From Candidatus Rokuibacteriota bacterium (GTDB lineage: Bacteria > Methylomirabilota > Methylomirabilia > Rokubacteriales > JACPHL01): DNA of 17,892 nucleotides. Positions 1-6,112 of this stretch are shown here, piece by piece; the first letter of the stretch is position 1; each line of letters opens with the position of its first letter. The stretch covers positions 1 through 17,892 of the forward strand of contig JACPHL010000048.1 of assembly GCA_016188625.1 (NCBI GenBank), in the 5' to 3' direction. Under the pieces are notes generated by a model, which made no database searches, was not told the DNA's origin, and was given only the letters and a program-made list of their open reading frames with translations. Made by a program: the position numbers and the translations under genes.

Positions 1-97
1 GGAGCGTCCAGCCGGGCGGGGGGATCAACGCGTCCTCCGAGCGATCTCCCTTCAGGGTAGACCCATGACCGAGCCTTGAGGAAGGAGGTTGAGCGCC

Positions 98-418
98 ATG
101 CCGGACGTGTGGACGAGATATCCCGACATCGTGAGGGATCTGCTCGAGGAGGGAGGCTTCACCTGTGGCGTCCCCCCGCGGGTCCTGAAGGGGCGGGACC
201 CGGCCTGGACCTGCATCATCGACGGGAAGCGGATCAGTGGGGACCTCTACATCCACCACGTGGACACGCTCAAGAGCGGGCTCGGCGTCGAGGGGGCCAG
301 GCCGGCGGCGCTGGCCGGGCCCGGCTGGGGCGCGGAGTGGCTCGGTCTGGCCGTCGCCCTGCTGGTGGCCGTAGTGCTGCTCGGGCGGCCCCCGGGCCGG
401 GGGCCGGGAGCCCGCTAG
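98..418 (+). CDS. Small hypothetical protein with C-terminal membrane anchor
   Basis: I do not recognise this 106-residue protein. The ATG at 98 is preferred over the upstream TTG at 89 because a GGAAGGAGG-like ribosome binding site lies at about 80-88. The N-terminal 60 residues are soluble and mixed in character, with two cysteines (TCGV and TCII contexts, about residues 22 and 38) and an acidic, aromatic start. A Gly/Ala/Pro-rich linker follows. A single hydrophobic segment near residues 81-97 (WLGLAVALLVAVVLLG) and a short Arg/Gly/Pro tail end the protein, suggesting a C-tail membrane anchor. The TAG stop is formed by the first bases of the inverted-repeat element beginning at 416, so the original C-terminus may have differed. 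The gene appears to stand alone; the next gene is on the other strand. Confidence 0.6.
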   Translation: MPDVWTRYPDIVRDLLEEGGFTCGVPPRVLKGRDPAWTCIIDGKRISGDLYIHHVDTLKSGLGVEGARPAALAGPGWGAEWLGLAVALLVAVVLLGRPPGRGPGAR

Positions 419-521
419 TGCCATTCCAACTTGATCTGCCCAAGCTCAACGGCACGTCTCCCGGTGAGGGTCAGAGCGGGGTACAACGACAGATTCGGCA
501 TAAATAGTTGGAACGGCACTA
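416..521. mobile_element. MITE-like element with 16 bp terminal inverted repeats
   Basis: The ends are TAGTGCCATTCCAACT (416-431) and AGTTGGAACGGCACTA (506-521). They are inverted copies with one mismatch in 16 bases. The 106 bp between and including them hold no convincing ORF. Both ends start with TA, which would suit a TA target duplication of the IS630/Tc1-mariner type; that family assignment is inference. The element lies between the first gene and the convergent hydrolase gene and supplies the stop codon of the former. It could instead be a relic of a longer insertion sequence or a REP-type repeat. Confidence 0.6.
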
Positions 522-549
522 GAAGTCGGGCCGAGGCGGCCGTCGGTCG

Positions 550-1209
550 TCAGGCGCCCGGCGCGCCGTCGGCCCAGGCGATGGCGTCCCGGCAGGCCTC
601 GGCGAGGGCCGCCGTGGCGCCGGTGAAGAAGTGGTCGGTGTCGAGCAGCCGGAGCCAGGGCGCCCGCGGCAGGCGCGCGGCGAGGGCCTCGAGCCCCGCG
701 GGGTCGCCGAACTCGTCCCGGCGGCCGCCGATCAGGGCGATCCTGGCGGCGACGGCCCGGAGGAAGTTGAACGTCTCGAGGGCCAGCGGCGGGGCAATCC
801 CCAGGTAGAACGCGACGCGCGGCTCGCGCGCCGCCGCCCGCCCGCCGACGAGGCTCCCGAAGGAGTAGCCGGCCACGGCCTGGCGTGCGGGCCAGCCCCC
901 CAGGGTCTCGGCCAGGAACGCCAGGGCGCCCTCGACGTCCGCCATCTCGGCGTGGCCGCCCCCGAAGCTCCCCTCGCTCCCGCCCACCCCCCGGAAGTTG
1001 AACGCCAGCGTCGCGTACCCGGCCTCGCGGAAGGCCTGCTCCGCCTGGAGAATGACCGGCGTCAGCATCGAGCCGCCGTACTGGGGATGGGGGTGGCAGA
1101 GGACGACCGCACGGCCCGGGTCGCCCGGCGTCAGGCGGCCTTCGAGGGCGAGGCCGTCGGCGGAGGGGAAGCGGACGAGTCGGGCCTCCCGGGGCAGGCG
1201 GAATGCCAT
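550..1209 (-). CDS. Alpha/beta hydrolase, COG2945-like
   Basis: This 219-residue protein has the layout of small cytosolic alpha/beta hydrolases. An oxyanion-type HPHPQYGGSM stretch lies at residues 39-48, followed by NFRGVGGSEG (71-80) and the nucleophile elbow GYSFGS with Ser116. A likely acid is Asp165 or Asp169, and the likely catalytic His is 193 (DTDHFF). The HPHP...GG and NFRGVG.S.G signatures fit the COG2945 group of predicted hydrolases, whose substrates are mostly unknown. The gene starts 25 nt after the hydroxypyruvate isomerase stop on the same strand, so the two are probably co-transcribed. The Shine-Dalgarno before the ATG at 1209 is poor. A carboxylesterase or dienelactone hydrolase-like activity is possible. 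Confidence 0.85.
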   Translation of the reverse strand: MAFRLPREARLVRFPSADGLALEGRLTPGDPGRAVVLCHPHPQYGGSMLTPVILQAEQAFREAGYATLAFNFRGVGGSEGSFGGGHAEMADVEGALAFLAETLGGWPARQAVAGYSFGSLVGGRAAAREPRVAFYLGIAPPLALETFNFLRAVAARIALIGGRRDEFGDPAGLEALAARLPRAPWLRLLDTDHFFTGATAALAEACRDAIAWADGAPGA

Positions 1210-1234
1210 GGGACCGCCCGCGCCTGGAGCGGCC

Positions 1235-2026
1235 TCAGGCCCCCCGGCCCGCGAGGTAGGGCGTGACCCAGCCGAGCCCCTCCCAGGTGGTGCCGAGCGG
1301 CTTGTACTCGCAGCCGATCCACCCCTGGTAGCCCAGCTTGTCCAGGAACCCGAAGAGGAACGGGTAGTGGATCTCCCCGGTGCCGGGCTCGTGCCGGCCG
1401 GGGTTGTCGGCGAGCTGGAGGTGCCCGATGCGGCCGAGGTGCCGCTCGATGGTGGCCGCCAGGTCCCCCTCCATCACCTGCATGTGGTAGATGTCGTACT
1501 GGAGCGCCAGGTTGTCGGAGCCGACCTCGTCCATGATCCCGAGCGCCTGCTCGGTGCGGCAGAGGTAGAAGCCCGGGACGTCGCGGGTGTTGATCGGCTC
1601 GGTCAGGAGCCGGATCCCCGCCTTGCCGAGCTCGCGGGCCGCGAACCGCAGGTTGCCCACGAAGGTCTCGCGCACCCTGTCGGGGTCCACGCCCCCGGGG
1701 GGGATCCCGGCGAGGCAGTTGACCTGCCGGCAGCCCAGGGCCCGGGCGTACTCGATGGCCCGCCCGACCCCGTCCTGGAACTCGCCGACCCGCTCGGGGT
1801 GGCAGGCGATCCCCCGGTCCCCGGCGCCCCAGTCCCCGGCCGGCAGGTTGTGGAGGACCTGGACCAGGCCGTGGGCCTGGAGGCGCTCGGCGAGCTGCTC
1901 CCTGGGGTAGGGGTAGGGGAAGAGGAACTCCACGCCCCGGAAGCCCGCCCTGGCGGCGGCCTCGAACCGGTCGAGGAACTCCACCTCGTTGAAGAGCATG
2001 GTGAGGTTGGCAGCGAACTTCGGCAT
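1235..2026 (-). CDS. hyi: Hydroxypyruvate isomerase (Hyi/OtnI family TIM barrel)
   Basis: The 263-residue product matches the usual length of hydroxypyruvate isomerase, which interconverts hydroxypyruvate and tartronate semialdehyde in glyoxylate metabolism. Family features visible are the start KFAANLTMLFNEVEFLDRF, the catalytic glutamate region LLTEPINTRD (Glu143), the metal-site strand YDIYHMQ (Asp178, His181), QLADNPGRHEPGTGEI (204-219) and the second acidic residue in IGCEYKPLG (Glu240). A strong GGAGGAGGGG ribosome site precedes the ATG at 2026. Upstream on the same strand is a fragment of glyoxylate carboligase, the normal supplier of tartronate semialdehyde, and an IclR regulator faces the cluster. 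OtnI-type sugar-acid isomerases share this fold, so the substrate is not proven. Confidence 0.9.
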   Translation of the reverse strand: MPKFAANLTMLFNEVEFLDRFEAAARAGFRGVEFLFPYPYPREQLAERLQAHGLVQVLHNLPAGDWGAGDRGIACHPERVGEFQDGVGRAIEYARALGCRQVNCLAGIPPGGVDPDRVRETFVGNLRFAARELGKAGIRLLTEPINTRDVPGFYLCRTEQALGIMDEVGSDNLALQYDIYHMQVMEGDLAATIERHLGRIGHLQLADNPGRHEPGTGEIHYPFLFGFLDKLGYQGWIGCEYKPLGTTWEGLGWVTPYLAGRGA

Positions 2027-2062
2027 GGACCCCTCCTCCCGGGCCGCGGGGCGCCTCCGGCC

Positions 2063-2554
2063 TCAGCGCCGCGCCCCGGCCGGCTCGTCCTCCTCCGCGA
2101 GATCGACGACCTCCTCGAACTCGGCGATCTGGTCGATCTCGGGCCCCATGGCGATGTCGGTGACGCGCTCGGTGATCACCTCGACGACCACCGGGACGCG
2201 CCGGGCCGCGGCCAGCTCCCGGGCCTGCTGGAACGCCCCGGCGAGCCGGTCCGGCTCGAAGACCCGGAGGGCCAGGCAGCCCAGGGCCTCGGTGGCCTTG
2301 ACGTGGTCCACCCCGTAGTCGCCGATCTCGGGGCAGTTGATGTTCCGGAAGCTCAACTGGACCTCGTAGTCCATATTGTAGGCCTTCTCGGCCTGGCGGA
2401 TGAGCCCGAGGTAGGAGTTGTTGAGGAGGACCACCACGAAGGGCACCTGGTGCTGGGCCGCCACCGCCAGCTCCTCGATCAGGAACTGGAAGGAGTAGTC
2501 GCCCACGACCCCGACGACCTCGCGCTCGGGCTCGGCCAGCTTGGCGCCGATGCC
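2063..2554 (-). pseudogene. gcl: Glyoxylate carboligase, C-terminal fragment only
   Basis: The reading frame matches the last quarter of glyoxylate carboligase, a thiamine diphosphate enzyme that condenses two glyoxylates to tartronate semialdehyde. It shows GDYSFQFLIEELAVAAQ, the cofactor-binding LLNNSYLGLIRQ, then YNMDYEVQLSFRNINCPEIG, DYGVDHVKATEALGC and VPVVVEVITERVTDIAMG. Homology runs upstream to about 2554 (GAKLAEPEREVVGVVGDY) and then stops. An in-frame TAG lies at 2584-2582, and the next gene on the other strand occupies the space where the missing roughly 430 residues should be. The only start available is a GTG at 2506, inside the conserved core. The fragment lacks the N-terminal pyrimidine-binding and central domains, so it cannot be a complete enzyme. 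The intact C-terminal frame suggests a recent deletion or an assembly join. Confidence 0.85.
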
Positions 2555-2557
2555 GAT

Positions 2558-2578
2558 ATTTTCCGTGAGAAGGAAAAT
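2558..2578. promoter_or_regulatory. Palindromic operator candidate for the IclR regulator
   Basis: ATTTTCC and GGAAAAT form perfect 7 bp inverted arms separated by 7 bp. The site lies between the truncated gcl and the divergent iclR gene, overlapping the presumed -35 region of iclR. It is AT-rich in an otherwise GC-rich segment. IclR regulators usually bind palindromes in their own divergent promoter region, so autoregulation and control of the gcl-hyi side is the simplest reading. Confidence 0.55.
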
Positions 2579-2588
2579 GTGCTATCCT
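2560..2588 (+). promoter_or_regulatory. Weak promoter candidate for iclR
   Basis: A -10-like TATCCT (2583-2588) lies 17 bp downstream of a poor -35-like TTTCCG (2560-2565). Transcription would start near 2595, about 30 nt before the ATG at 2625. The palindrome at 2558-2578 covers the -35 element, which would suit repression. Confidence 0.35.
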
Positions 2589-2624
2589 GGGAGGCGTCGC
2601 GAGGTCGCGGAGGGAGGAGACAGG

Positions 2625-3437
2625 ATGGAGGCGCGAGCAGGGCGGCGGGGGCGCCGGCGGAGCCGGGAGCCCGGCGGGACGGTCCGGGCCCTCGACCGCG
2701 GCCTCTCGGTGCTGGAGGCGCTGTCGGAGGTCTCCGAGCTCCCCCTCAGCGAGATCGCCCGCCGCGTCCGGCTCCCCTACAGCACGACGCACCGGCTGCT
2801 GGAGACCCTGGTCCGGCGCCGCTTCGTCGCGCAGCGGAGCGACACCGGGCTCTACCGGATCGGGATCCGCGCCTTCGAGGTCGGCGCCGCCCTGGCCCAG
2901 GCCCGCCTGCACGAGGTGGCGCACCCCGAGATGAAGGCCCTGGTGGACGAGATCAACGAGACCGTGAACCTGGCCGTGCTGGACGGGCAGGAGGCGGTGT
3001 ACATCCACCAGGTGGAGGGACGCCAGGTGGTGCACATGTTCACGCACCTCGGCGCCCGCGTCCCCCTCTACGCCAGCGGCGTCGGCAAGGCGCTCCTGGC
3101 GTGGCGGCCCGAGGAGGAGGTCCGGGCGTTGCTGGGGCCCTGGCCCCTGCGGGGGTTCACGAAGCGGACCCTGACCACGCCCGCCGCCGTCCTGAAGGAG
3201 CTCCGCCGGGTCCGCGCCCAGGGGTACGCCCTCGACGACGAGGAGCGCGAGCCCGGGGTCCGCTGCGTGGCGGCCCCGGTGCGGAGCCAGGGGGAGGTCG
3301 TGGCGGCGCTGTCGCTCTCGGCGCCCGCGACGCGGCTGGCGGACGATCGGGTGGCCCGGCTCGCGCGCCGCCTCATCGCCGCGGCCGAGCAAGTCTCCGC
3401 TCAGCTCGGTCCCCCCGGCGTCCCGTCCGGCCCCTAA
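2625..3437 (+). CDS. IclR-family transcriptional regulator
   Basis: The 270-residue protein has the two-domain IclR layout. An N-terminal winged helix-turn-helix covers about residues 18-80 (TVRALDRGLSVLEAL, LPLSEIARRVRLPYSTTHRLLETLVRRRFV). A ligand-binding domain follows from about residue 95 (MKALVDEINETVNLAVLDG, HMFTHLGARVPLYASGVGKALLAW, RAQGYALDDEEREPGVRCVAAPV). ATG 2625 is chosen over the longer frame from 2541 because an AGGGAGGAG site sits at 2611-2619 and the extra N-terminal residues would read through the promoter and palindrome. The gene diverges from the gcl-hyi-hydrolase cluster, as allR does relative to glyoxylate genes in E. coli, so glyoxylate or a related acid is a plausible effector. 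Its stop overlaps that of the convergent DUF1326 gene by 4 nt. Confidence 0.92.
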   Translation: MEARAGRRGRRRSREPGGTVRALDRGLSVLEALSEVSELPLSEIARRVRLPYSTTHRLLETLVRRRFVAQRSDTGLYRIGIRAFEVGAALAQARLHEVAHPEMKALVDEINETVNLAVLDGQEAVYIHQVEGRQVVHMFTHLGARVPLYASGVGKALLAWRPEEEVRALLGPWPLRGFTKRTLTTPAAVLKELRRVRAQGYALDDEEREPGVRCVAAPVRSQGEVVAALSLSAPATRLADDRVARLARRLIAAAEQVSAQLGPPGVPSGP

Positions 3438-4051
3438 GGGCCCTCCAGGCTGAAGGTCGAGAGGTACCCGTTTCTCCCCGAGTTGTCCCAGGCGAGGCCG
3501 AAATCGCGGTAGTGACTGCGGGTGGCCTTCGCCAGCACGAGGACGTCGGCCGTGGCGTGGTAGGGGTTGCCGATGCTGATCCCCTCCCCCTCGTGCCGGC
3601 CGGCCACGGTCTCGACGGCGAAGTCGAGGGCCTCGGGGATCCGGAGCGACCGCGTCTTCCCCTCGACCCGCCGCTCGAACGGCACCGCCCGGACCCCGAC
3701 CAGCGTCCCGATGAGCGCGGAGAGCCGCCCGAGGCGGCCGCCCGCCCGCCCCGTGAAGATGAGCTGCAGCGCCTCGCGCTGAGGTTCCGTGGCCCGCTGA
3801 TCCAGGTAGAGGGCGGCCGTCCATCCGCCGTCCCGGAAGCGGCCCGGCGGCGTCCGGAAGACCAGGGCCACGTCCAGCCCATCCAACCCCAGCGGCCCGT
3901 AGCGCCCCTCGGCGATGCGCCAGGCCAGCGCCGCCGCGCAGAACCCCTCGGTCGGCACCGGATTCGGCCCGAAGACGCACGGGCAGGGGAGGGCGCAGTT
4001 GCACGACTCCATGTACTCACCGGCGAGCTTCCAGCGCGGGATCTCCGCCAT
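3434..4051 (-). CDS. DUF1326 domain protein
   Basis: The 205-residue product carries the DUF1326 hallmark: an N-terminal cysteine cluster ESCNCALPCPCVFG (Cys17, Cys19, Cys23, Cys25), a further Cys38 in TEGFCAA, then AWRIAEGRYGPLGLDGLDVALVF. The rest is a mixed alpha/beta region ending GNPYHATADVLVLAKATRSHYRDFGLAWDNSGRNG. The function of DUF1326 is unknown; the cysteine pattern would suit metal binding or thiol chemistry. The ATG at 4051 overlaps the stop of the upstream AhpD-like gene by 1 nt, so translation is probably coupled. The frame stays open far upstream of 4051, but that extension is antisense or out of frame with the genes there and is not real. Confidence 0.85.
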   Translation of the reverse strand: MAEIPRWKLAGEYMESCNCALPCPCVFGPNPVPTEGFCAAALAWRIAEGRYGPLGLDGLDVALVFRTPPGRFRDGGWTAALYLDQRATEPQREALQLIFTGRAGGRLGRLSALIGTLVGVRAVPFERRVEGKTRSLRIPEALDFAVETVAGRHEGEGISIGNPYHATADVLVLAKATRSHYRDFGLAWDNSGRNGYLSTFSLEGP

Positions 4052-4641
4052 CACGCCCCTCCCCCCGGCGTCCGGGGCTCCCACTCGGGCTGGTCGAGCC
4101 AGGGGTCCGCCTCGAGGGCCAGGGCGTCGGCGAGCTTGGCGTGCCCCGTGGTGAAGGTCAGCACCTCGAGGGCCTCGACCAGCTCGGCGTCGGAGGGCCC
4201 GAGGGCCTTGAGGCCGGCGACCTGCTCCTCGGTGACGGCGTTGGCGTCCACCGCCACCTGGCGGCAGAAGTCGAGCACCGCCGCCTCCAGCGGGGAGAGG
4301 CGCACCCCCCGGAGCCCCGGCACCCCGAGGATCTCCTTCACCTCCTCGACATCGCCGCCCTCGGCCCGGAGGGCGGTGGCGTGGAAGCGCACTCAGTAGT
4401 GGCACTGATGGACGGCCGCCATGGTCAGCCCGATGGCCTCCTTGAGCTTCGGCGGGAGCAGGCCGGACTTCATCACGCGCTTGGTCCGCTCCCAGTTCAG
4501 CTCGAGGCTCGAGAGGTGGTTCGCGTACGCCCGGAACAGGTTCGAGACCCGCCCCTTGCCGCGGGTCCGCTCGATCTCGTCGAAGATCTCCTTGACCTTT
4601 CCGGTCGCCGCCTCGGGCGACACGAGCTTGATCCTCGCCAT
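4051..4641 (-). CDS. AhpD-like (carboxymuconolactone decarboxylase fold) selenoprotein, CxxU
   Basis: Two adjacent frames, 4641-4393 and 4392-4051, are in register and separated by a single TGA at 4395-4393. Read through, they give a 196-residue AhpD/peroxidase-related protein. The family motif CxxCxxxH reads HQCHY-U-VRFHATAL, so TGA (residue 83) stands exactly where the second redox cysteine belongs; Cys80 and His87 are intact. Upstream LPPKLKEAIGLTMAAV is the normal preceding helix. Downstream, LSPLEAAVLDFCRQVAVD and DAELVEALEVLTFTTGHAKLADAL complete the fold. Selenocysteine replacing a catalytic Cys is the best explanation. A hairpin suited to a bacterial SECIS begins 16 nt after the TGA. 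An AAGGAGGT site precedes ATG 4641. AhpD proteins reduce peroxiredoxins through this dithiol. A nonsense mutation is less likely because all conserved residues persist on both sides. Confidence 0.82.
4355..4376 (-). promoter_or_regulatory. Candidate SECIS hairpin of the AhpD-like gene
   Basis: On the minus strand CCGCCCTC-CGGGCC-GAGGGCGG forms a perfect 8 bp stem with a 6 nt loop. The stem begins 16 nt and the loop 24 nt after the TGA at 4395-4393. The loop has G as its second base. Published bacterial SECIS models, as I remember them, require a loop some 16-37 nt past the UGA and a G in its first two positions; both are met. It lacks the GGUC loop of formate dehydrogenase SECIS elements, so support is moderate. 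In GC-rich DNA such stems also arise by chance. Confidence 0.55.
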
Positions 4642-4942
4642 TCAGGCACCTCCTTCCACCGGGACGACCCGGACCCCGCGGGCCTCGCACCAGGCCCGGA
4701 CCTGACCCCACGTCTCCGGCGCCGCGGCCTCCAGCTCGGCCAGGGTCTCGGCCGGGATCAGGACGCGCTCCGCGCCCGGGTGGGCCTCCACGCCCCGCAC
4801 GAGGTCGGCCAGCCCGACCATCGGTGACGAGGGCGGCCAGCGTCCACCCCTGGACCTCGCAGTAGCCCCGGAGCCGGGCCGCCTGCGCCTCGATGCTCGC
4901 GGCGCCCTTCGCGGGCCGCCTCAGGTAGCCGATGGCGTTCAT
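4642..4942 (-). pseudogene. Degenerate serine-resolvase-like N-terminal domain, frameshifted
   Basis: From ATG 4942 the frame reads MNAIGYLRRPAKGAASIEAQ, then ARLRGYCEVQGWTLAALVTD. This resembles the start of serine recombinases, which carry YVRVSTxxQ and a SLEAQ...L..YC...GW segment. The catalytic serine of the RVS motif is absent (LRRP). Near 4820 the sense switches to another frame, MVGLADLVRGVEAHPGAERV and onward to VRVVPVEGGA, stopping at 4644-4642 directly before the AhpD-like ATG. The total of 301 nt is one base more than a multiple of three, fitting a single-base insertion. A second ATG at 4821 could start a separate 59-residue peptide but has no ribosome site. With the serine lost and no DNA-binding domain, it is not an active recombinase. 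It may have been co-opted, or it may simply be decaying. Confidence 0.55.
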
Positions 4943-4961
4943 GGAGGGGAGGGCCGCTCCT

Positions 4962-6014
4962 CTACCAGGGGAAAGTCGGGTCGCACAGGGTCCACCGGCC
5001 ATCCGCGGTATCGGCGAACGCCGCCTTGGGGATCAGGGCGTGGATCCCCTTCACGAGGTCCACCACCTGGGTCACCCGGTAGTCCACGGTGATGCTGGCG
5101 AAGGCGTAGGCGTCGTGGCGGGTGAGGCCCCGCTCGCGGACCATGAAATCGATGGTGTTCCGCGCCGCATGCTTGAGGGCCTCGTCCAGGTCCGTGTGGA
5201 GGCCGTGGACGATCCAGTGGGTCCGGGTCTCGGCCACGGGCCAGGCCCAGGCCCCCTCGGCCCGCCGGTCCTTCCGCACGATGAGCTGCATCGTGATCGG
5301 GGCGAAGGCGCACTCGATGGCGGTCAGGTTGACCTCGCCGTCCCCCTGCTTCGAGTGGGCGTCACCGGTCCAGACCAGGGCGCCCCGGTGGAACACGGGG
5401 AGGAAGACCGCGGTCCCGACCGTCCACAGGGTGTTGTCCACGTTGCCGCCGAAGGGCCCCGGCGGGACGGTGTGGAAGGAGCCCGGCCCGGGCTGCCCGC
5501 GCGCCCTGGCCAGCCCCACCGGCCAGCCCTCGGGCCAGTCGAGGGGCGGGGCCACCGCGAGGATCCCCGGGTACGGCGCCAGCCTGACGGTGATCCCCGG
5601 CTCGAACTCCGCGGTCATCGTCTTCGCGTCCAGGGCGAAGTACTTGACCTGCCCCGTGGGGAACTCCTCGGGGAGGGCGCCGGTCCCGAACTCGCCGGGG
5701 AGGTTGAAGTTGAAGCCGTAGCCCTTGAGCCTGATCTCGCGGATGCGGATCTCCAGGACGTCGCCCGGCTCCGCGCCCTCCACGAAGATCGGGCCGGTGA
5801 CGCTGTGGGGACCCCGGTCGGGGTGGGCCCGGCGGAGCCCCACGATGTCGTCGATGGTCTTGCCGGGCGCGACCCCGTCGTTGTAGTGGTAGCGCGTCTC
5901 GACGGCGACCCAGTCCCCCGAGGAGACCGTTGCGACCGGGGGTTTGCTGACGTCGAACCGCCCGACGGTGACCGTCTCGTCGGTCGCGGGGACGGTGTGG
6001 ACCTTCGGTGCCAT
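4962..6014 (-). CDS. Acetamidase/formamidase family protein
   Basis: The 350-residue cytosolic protein belongs to the FmdA/AmdA family, which hydrolyses short aliphatic amides such as formamide or acetamide to the acid and ammonia. Family signatures are HSVTGPIFVEGAEPGDVLEI near residues 83-102, the GYGFN and PPGPFGGNVDN segments, GALVWTGDAHSKQGDGEVNL with the conserved GDxHxxQGDGE core, and AIECAFAPITMQL. ATG 6014 has a GAGGAAGG site about nine bases upstream and begins at a natural family start; the longer frame to 6122 would run into the promoter and the preceding gene. It ends 19 nt before the resolvase-like remnant. A promoter candidate with a perfect -35 lies just upstream, so it may start its own transcript that continues into the AhpD-like and DUF1326 genes. 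Confidence 0.9.
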   Translation of the reverse strand: MAPKVHTVPATDETVTVGRFDVSKPPVATVSSGDWVAVETRYHYNDGVAPGKTIDDIVGLRRAHPDRGPHSVTGPIFVEGAEPGDVLEIRIREIRLKGYGFNFNLPGEFGTGALPEEFPTGQVKYFALDAKTMTAEFEPGITVRLAPYPGILAVAPPLDWPEGWPVGLARARGQPGPGSFHTVPPGPFGGNVDNTLWTVGTAVFLPVFHRGALVWTGDAHSKQGDGEVNLTAIECAFAPITMQLIVRKDRRAEGAWAWPVAETRTHWIVHGLHTDLDEALKHAARNTIDFMVRERGLTRHDAYAFASITVDYRVTQVVDLVKGIHALIPKAAFADTADGRWTLCDPTFPW

Positions 6015-6056
6015 AGCGGGACGCCTTCCTCGGTCTCCGGTTGGCCGCTGGCCGAC

Positions 6057-6085
6057 ACTCTTGCCGGAATCCGGCGGGTTGTCAA
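6057..6085 (-). promoter_or_regulatory. Promoter with palindrome in its spacer, upstream of acetamidase
   Basis: On the minus strand a perfect TTGACA (6085-6080) is followed after 17 bp by AAGAGT (6062-6057), a 3 of 6 match to the -10 consensus. The spacer contains the perfect 13 bp palindrome GCCGGA-A-TCCGGC (6063-6075 on the plus strand), well placed for a repressor or activator. Transcription would start near 6050, about 36 nt before the acetamidase ATG. Confidence 0.45.
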
Positions 6086-6112
6086 GCCCGATCGGCCCGG
6101 CTGTCGGTGCCG

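Noticed and set aside
1-79. C-terminal end of an upstream gene
   Set aside because: All three plus frames close at 58-60, 66-68 and 77-79, and none can be recognised as a coding end.
1131-4004. Long minus-strand open frame of 957 codons
   Set aside because: It runs antisense through iclR and out of frame through hyi and DUF1326, with low-complexity composition and no family motifs.
998-4399. Very long plus-strand open frame (about 1130 codons) across several genes
   Set aside because: It is antisense to hyi, gcl, DUF1326 and the AhpD-like gene and out of frame with iclR. Its Pro/Gly/Arg-rich product is a GC-bias artefact.
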